From assembly GCA_001786805.1 (NCBI GenBank), contig MFTJ01000009.1:13263-45560 (forward strand): a stretch of 32,298 nucleotides of DNA. The letters run 5' to 3'. The stretch comes from Candidatus Nomurabacteria bacterium RIFCSPHIGHO2_01_FULL_39_10. GTDB taxonomy: Bacteria > Patescibacteriota > Minisyncoccia > Phycocordibacterales > UBA9973. This document shows positions 28,817-32,298 of the stretch, piece after piece. Made by a program: the position numbers and the translations under genes. The notes beneath the pieces were generated by a model, which did no database searches, had not been told where the DNA came from, and was given only the letters and a program-made list of their open reading frames with translations. Position 1 is the stretch's first letter, and every line of letters starts with the position of its first letter.

Positions 28817-31234
28817 TCAGTATCCTTTATTTTTAATCAGCAATTCTAAAAACTTCGTTGGAAATAAAGGGTGTGGTTCCGCTAATGCCTGATGGAAAAT
28901 GACTGTTGAGGGTGTAAGTCCGGGAAGAGTGTTTATTTCAATAACTTTAATGCTGCCGGTTTTGACGTGAGCGAAGATGTCAATTCTGGCGTATCCGCTA
29001 ATTCCAACTTTTTTCGCAACCGTTTCAACTAAACTTTTCACACGTTGAAGATTTTTTTTAGAAATAATTTCGCTCGGAGGCGGAGTAATGTTTACACCCG
29101 TGCCTCCCTGAAATTTCTCTTCCACGCTCAAGATGGTCATTTCTGCAACAGTAATGGAGGGAGAAAGGGCCTTTATGCGTCCATTTTCTTCTACAACACC
29201 AACAGTCATTTCCACATATCCGCTTTTCGGAGTATAGGAAATATTTCCTTCTCTGGCTTTTAATTTATCTGTTTCTATAAATGACTCAAAAATAATGTCC
29301 TGCAGGCGCCCTTCAGGCATATCAATAGCGTTTATCTGGGCTGTAAAAGTGTGGGGCTCGGCTGTGAGAATTCTATTTTTAATCAAAGAAATATAGGTGG
29401 ATAAATCTTTTTTATTAAAAAGTCTCACCACTCCCGCAGAACATCCGTCGCCCCGGGGTTTGGCGATGATTGTTTTTGTGCTGAGTCTTTCCCTTAACAT
29501 TCTCCAATGGGCATCTGTCAGGTCGTTATCTATATTTTGGGGAACATCTTTTATTTTAAACAAAACATGCTGGGCCACGCTCACCCCCTTTATCTTAGCT
29601 TTTGCTATTTCTTCATTAGTTTCCCATTTATCCATACATAATTTAGAAGTGATGCTGCACGACCCGTTGAATTTTATTTTTCTTTCTTCCAATATTTTTT
29701 GCAAAGTTCCGTTTTCGCCTATTCCGCCATGTAAAGCTAAAAAAATAAAAGGGTATTTTTGTAAGATCTGGCTGAAAGAATGTTTTTTGGGGATAAAAAA
29801 ATTTTCGGTTGTGTCATTATTACTCAAACGCAGTTTTATTCTTGTCTTTTCTATTAGGAAAAAAAGCCTTGCTATATCTTTTTGGGCATTCCGGGCGTTT
29901 TCCACTATCTCTTCTACTGTGTGATTAAGAGTATATGTATAGGGAAGCTCCCAAACGACTCCTTTTTTGTCCAGCAAATAAGGAAAAGGCTTGTAAATCT
30001 TTGAGCCCCGCAATTTAAGCCAAACATTTGTGCCGCTCATAAGCGAAACTTGTTTCTCGGCCGTTTGTCCACCAAAAAGCACCGCCACCGGCTTGCGTTT
30101 TAGGTCAATATCTTTACTGATAAAAACATTTTCAACTAAGCTGGATATGCCGCGGTTTCTGCAGGCATTATTGATAATATAGCGAAAAAAATCTTGGTGG
30201 GAAAAACCAATTCTGGAACTTTGTTGAAACAAAAAACTATTTTGCTCCATGCCAGAAATCGGATTAAAATCCGAAAACCAGATATTTCCGTCAGGCAGTA
30301 AAAAACCGTCAAAACGCGCAAAATCCCGCATTCCGAAGATGGAAAACAACTGTTCCGCTTCTATCTGAATTTTTTCAATGATTTGGTTGCTGAATCTGGG
30401 AGGACAGTAATAAGACACTTGGCGGGTGGGTAAATATTTCTTGCGAAAATCGAAAAATTGATTTTTACTGTACTCCACCTCTATCTCTGTAGGCAGTATC
30501 GCAACTGGAATATTTAGCTTGTTTGCGAGCATAATGACAGTAAATTCCTGGCCTTCCATGAAAGGTTCAATCACTATGCGAGTGTCTATGCGCCGGCTGA
30601 AAAGATTTTTCACGCTTTTTACTGCGCCTTCTATGCTGTTTACAGAAAATACGCCAATGCTAGAACCTCCTGAGGCCGGCTTCACGATCGCGCGGGTGAT
30701 AGACTCATTTTTCCAGAATTCTTTTACTTTACGAATAACTTCCTTGTTTGTATCCGTAATTTTGACAACAATGGAATTAGGCGTATAGAACCCCAGCTTG
30801 CGGATATGGACGTTCGCTTTACATTTGTCAAAAGCCATCTTGCATGATTTTGCGGAAGAACCGATAAAAGGAATTTTATTTTTCTCCAGAAAACTTTGTA
30901 TTTCTCCATCCTCGCCGAAACTGCCGTGGATGCAGGGAAAAACTATTGTGACCTTTTTTAAAATAGCCGCCAACTTGGAATTAGAAAGTTCTTTGGCGGA
31001 TTTATTCAATTTAAAATCAAAATCGCTTGGAGTGTTTGAATAAAGCTGCGCAGTTGATATTTTGTAAGGTTTTTTCTTTTCGTTAAAATAAATAGGAATA
31101 ATATCCACGCCCTGACTGCCCAAATGGTCAAGCACACTGCGAGCGGAATTCAAGGATATTCCTCGCTCAAGCGATGGTCCGCCGCAAAGTATCGCCACAC
31201 TAATTTTTTTCTTTAGTTCGTTTTTTTTACGCAT
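28817..31234 (-). CDS. ddl: Tandem two-module D-alanine--D-alanine ligase
   Basis: Ddl joins two D-Ala with ATP. I set the start at the ATG at 31232-31234 (805 residues); the frame extends upstream only through non-coding-looking sequence. Two complete ATP-grasp ligase units follow each other. Module 1 (~11-360) has ILCGGPSLERGISLNSARSV, HGSFGEDGEIQ, KPASGGSSIGV and a metal site reading SDFNPISGM. Module 2 (~381-805) has VLFGGQTAEKQVSLMSG, HGGIGENGTLQ, KPRGDGCSAGV and the canonical VIEINTLPGLTPST. Module 1 thus has Asp where the usual metal-binding Glu stands, and module 2 has an altered KPxxxGSS loop. A single Ddl is normally ~300-370 residues, so this is a fused duplication with diverged halves. 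It is followed directly by alr. Confidence 0.92.
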   Translation of the reverse strand: MRKKNELKKKISVAILCGGPSLERGISLNSARSVLDHLGSQGVDIIPIYFNEKKKPYKISTAQLYSNTPSDFDFKLNKSAKELSNSKLAAILKKVTIVFPCIHGSFGEDGEIQSFLEKNKIPFIGSSAKSCKMAFDKCKANVHIRKLGFYTPNSIVVKITDTNKEVIRKVKEFWKNESITRAIVKPASGGSSIGVFSVNSIEGAVKSVKNLFSRRIDTRIVIEPFMEGQEFTVIMLANKLNIPVAILPTEIEVEYSKNQFFDFRKKYLPTRQVSYYCPPRFSNQIIEKIQIEAEQLFSIFGMRDFARFDGFLLPDGNIWFSDFNPISGMEQNSFLFQQSSRIGFSHQDFFRYIINNACRNRGISSLVENVFISKDIDLKRKPVAVLFGGQTAEKQVSLMSGTNVWLKLRGSKIYKPFPYLLDKKGVVWELPYTYTLNHTVEEIVENARNAQKDIARLFFLIEKTRIKLRLSNNDTTENFFIPKKHSFSQILQKYPFIFLALHGGIGENGTLQKILEERKIKFNGSCSITSKLCMDKWETNEEIAKAKIKGVSVAQHVLFKIKDVPQNIDNDLTDAHWRMLRERLSTKTIIAKPRGDGCSAGVVRLFNKKDLSTYISLIKNRILTAEPHTFTAQINAIDMPEGRLQDIIFESFIETDKLKAREGNISYTPKSGYVEMTVGVVEENGRIKALSPSITVAEMTILSVEEKFQGGTGVNITPPPSEIISKKNLQRVKSLVETVAKKVGISGYARIDIFAHVKTGSIKVIEINTLPGLTPSTVIFHQALAEPHPLFPTKFLELLIKNKGY

Positions 31235-31331
31235 TTTTACAAAAAATAGTTTTCTAATTACCCTTAATATATAAGAATAGAAAGAAAAAGTCCAAGAAAA
31301 CTGTGGATAACTTGGCTCTCTTTGCAAAAAT

Positions 31332-32084
31332 TTATTTAGATTCTAGTACTGCGCTTTTTAGATTTTTTTGAATGTTTGTCAGGTTTTTGTAGCCATTTTG
31401 GGTGATTAAGACCATATCTTCTATACGCACTCCGCCAAAGCCCTTGAAATAAAGCCCGGGTTCTACAGTCATCACACACCCTGCTGGTAGAATATCGGGG
31501 CTTTTTGGCTTGAAATTCGGCCATTCGTGGATAACTGTGCCGACTCCGTGACCGAGTCCGTGCTTGAAATTATTTTTATATTTTTTCGCCAAAAATTTTC
31601 TGGCCGCGTTGTCTATTATTTTTGCTCGCTTTTCCCCTTTGCTAATTTTATTCATAGCCAAATTCATTGCCTGTAAAACACTCTTATATATTTTCTTTTG
31701 CTTTTTACTAGGCTCGCCCCAGAAAAAAGTGCGTGTCATATCCGAACAATAGTGGTTTACCGTGCATCCGAAATCAAACATGATGGTATCCGCCCCGCCA
31801 CGGCGGGTAAATTTTTTCAATCTTGTTTTGCCGGGTTCGTGATGGATGTTCGCGGTATTTTTACCGAAAGCAACGATGGGTGAAAAAGACAAAATAGGCG
31901 CGCCGTATTTTATGAATCTTTTTGTTATAAACTCTGCGATAGCAAATTCTGTAACATTTGTTTTTAGTTGTTTCAGCACATCCTGCAATACCCTCTCGCT
32001 TATTCTTTGCGCCTTGATTATATTCGCGAGTTCTTTCTTGCCCTTCACCGCCCGCACTTCATGGATTAGTTTTATCTGTTGCAT
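31332..32084 (-). CDS. M24-family metallopeptidase (aminopeptidase P / methionine aminopeptidase fold)
   Basis: A 250-residue 'pita-bread' peptidase with only the catalytic domain. The five metal ligands are visible: Asp104 (IMFDFG), Asp115 (CSDMTRTF), His179 (HGLGHGVG), Glu208 (TVEPGLY) and Glu222 (RIEDMV). His81 in NIHHEPG is in place for catalysis. The overall pattern resembles Xaa-Pro peptidases more than MetAP, so removal of N-terminal residues before proline is likely. TRRGGA (~93-98), just before the first metal ligand, is encoded by a palindromic repeat at 31794-31807. The gene lies 16 bp downstream of an RseP-like gene and 97 bp upstream of ddl; that gap contains one DnaA-box-like 9-mer and nothing else I can name. 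Confidence 0.88.
   Translation of the reverse strand: MQQIKLIHEVRAVKGKKELANIIKAQRISERVLQDVLKQLKTNVTEFAIAEFITKRFIKYGAPILSFSPIVAFGKNTANIHHEPGKTRLKKFTRRGGADTIMFDFGCTVNHYCSDMTRTFFWGEPSKKQKKIYKSVLQAMNLAMNKISKGEKRAKIIDNAARKFLAKKYKNNFKHGLGHGVGTVIHEWPNFKPKSPDILPAGCVMTVEPGLYFKGFGGVRIEDMVLITQNGYKNLTNIQKNLKSAVLESK
31794..31807. repeat. CCCGCC/GGCGGG palindrome inside the M24 peptidase gene
   Basis: CCCGCCACGGCGGG, 6-bp arms around AC. It is in frame and encodes the RRGG of TRRGGA next to the active site. Confidence 0.6.
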
Positions 32085-32100
32085 ACGAAAAAGTAGTTAA

Positions 32101-32212
32101 TTAAAACAATTTCACCACATCATGAAATGTAACGACAACCATCAGTAATATCAAAATGCTAAAACCGATCATATTGACGGTATTAGCAAATTTTGGGTTC
32201 AGACGCGAGCCT
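32101..32212 (-). CDS. C-terminal end of an M50 site-2 protease (RseP-like), truncated
   Basis: Only the last ~35 codons are present. The minus strand reads RLNPKFANTVNMIGFSILI, then LLMVVVTFHDVVKLF and TAA at 32101-32103: a final transmembrane helix with the family ending '(L)MxxVTxxDxxKLF' known from RseP/RasP regulated intramembrane proteases. It lies 16 bp upstream of the M24 gene on the same strand. Upstream the reading frame enters the second arm of a perfect inverted repeat and meets an in-frame stop at 32221-32223, so the rest of the gene is lost from this sequence, most likely through an assembly or amplification fold-back rather than a real deletion. Confidence 0.7.
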
Positions 32213-32298
32213 AAAATTTGCTAATACCGTCAATATGATCGGTTTTAGCATTTTGATATTACTGATGGTTGTCGTTACATTTCATGATGTGGTGAAAT
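32109..32298. repeat. Perfect inverted repeat at the window end (likely contig-end fold-back)
   Basis: Arms 32109-32194 and 32213-32298 are exact reverse complements over 86 bp, with an 18-bp spacer, and the repeat runs to the very last base. Both arms carry the same coding sequence for the end of an M50 protease, in opposite directions. A natural terminator would not duplicate protein-coding sequence this way. Confidence 0.9.

Noticed and set aside
31302..31310. Perfect DnaA-box 9-mer (TTATCCACA on the minus strand) between the M24 gene and ddl
   Set aside because: It is a single copy, and one such match in ~32 kb on two strands is not surprising by chance (about 0.25 expected). There is no box cluster, AT-rich unwinding region or dnaA/dnaN gene, so I do not call an origin.
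31235..31327. 31-residue N-terminal extension of the double ligase
   Set aside because: It needs a TTG start and has no resemblance to ligase N-termini; the domain begins just after the ATG at 31234.
1..32298. CRISPR array, prophage, transposase or toxin-antitoxin system
   Set aside because: I saw no regularly spaced direct repeats, cas genes, transposase motifs or paired toxin-antitoxin genes; the repeats present are isolated palindromes.

Overview
This window looks like chromosomal DNA from an ultra-small candidate-phyla (CPR/Patescibacteria) bacterium, most likely of the Parcubacteria (Paceibacteria) group. The assignment is inferred from compact AT-rich coding, very short intergenic gaps, almost no Shine-Dalgarno sequences, a phosphoketolase-type energy module, competence-type DprA, a stripped-down DnaX, and many short palindromic repeats placed inside housekeeping genes. 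It uses the standard bacterial code: tRNA-Trp reads UGG only and TGA is used as a stop.

Layout. 1-7378 (minus strand): a 3'-truncated purL, a GNAT acetyltransferase, then phosphoketolase (xfp), phosphate acetyltransferase (pta) and glmS in one tight run. 7424-8946 (plus): glmR/yvcK, divergent from glmS, overlapping a HAD-like gene. 8927-10660 (minus): a DUF2914 membrane protein, a possible 49-residue protein, and a winged-helix regulator flanked by two copies of one palindrome. 10779-15270: tRNA-Gln (plus), then minus-strand dnaX, dus, ftsQ and serS. 15371-20038 (plus): dprA, topA and a RelA/SpoT homologue. 20045-21070 (minus): parB. 21143-23706 (plus): tRNA-Leu, an XRE helix-turn-helix fused to MurA, and miaA. 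23709-27075 (minus): aldehyde dehydrogenase, an acetolactate-synthase-like enzyme and an unknown 97-residue protein. 27114-32298 (minus): tRNA-Trp, a possible small membrane protein with a terminator-like hairpin, rpmG, alr, a tandem double D-Ala-D-Ala ligase, an M24 peptidase and the last codons of an M50 (RseP-like) protease. The window ends inside a perfect inverted repeat that looks like a contig-end fold-back.

How the genes work together. Xfp and Pta convert sugar phosphates through acetyl phosphate to acetyl-CoA. GlmS, GlmR, the MurA fusion, Alr, Ddl and FtsQ form a peptidoglycan precursor and division theme. DnaX, TopA, ParB and DprA cover replication, topology, segregation and DNA uptake. 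SerS, Dus, MiaA, bL33 and three tRNAs serve translation.

The most notable signals are: (1) the XRE-MurA fusion gene, whose promoter contains a perfect 18-bp palindrome; (2) a -10 hexamer exactly 6 nt before the ATG of twelve genes, implying widespread leaderless transcription; (3) several families of palindromic repeats inserted in frame in essential proteins; (4) a winged-helix regulator gene bracketed by two near-identical palindromes, one lying on its promoter.
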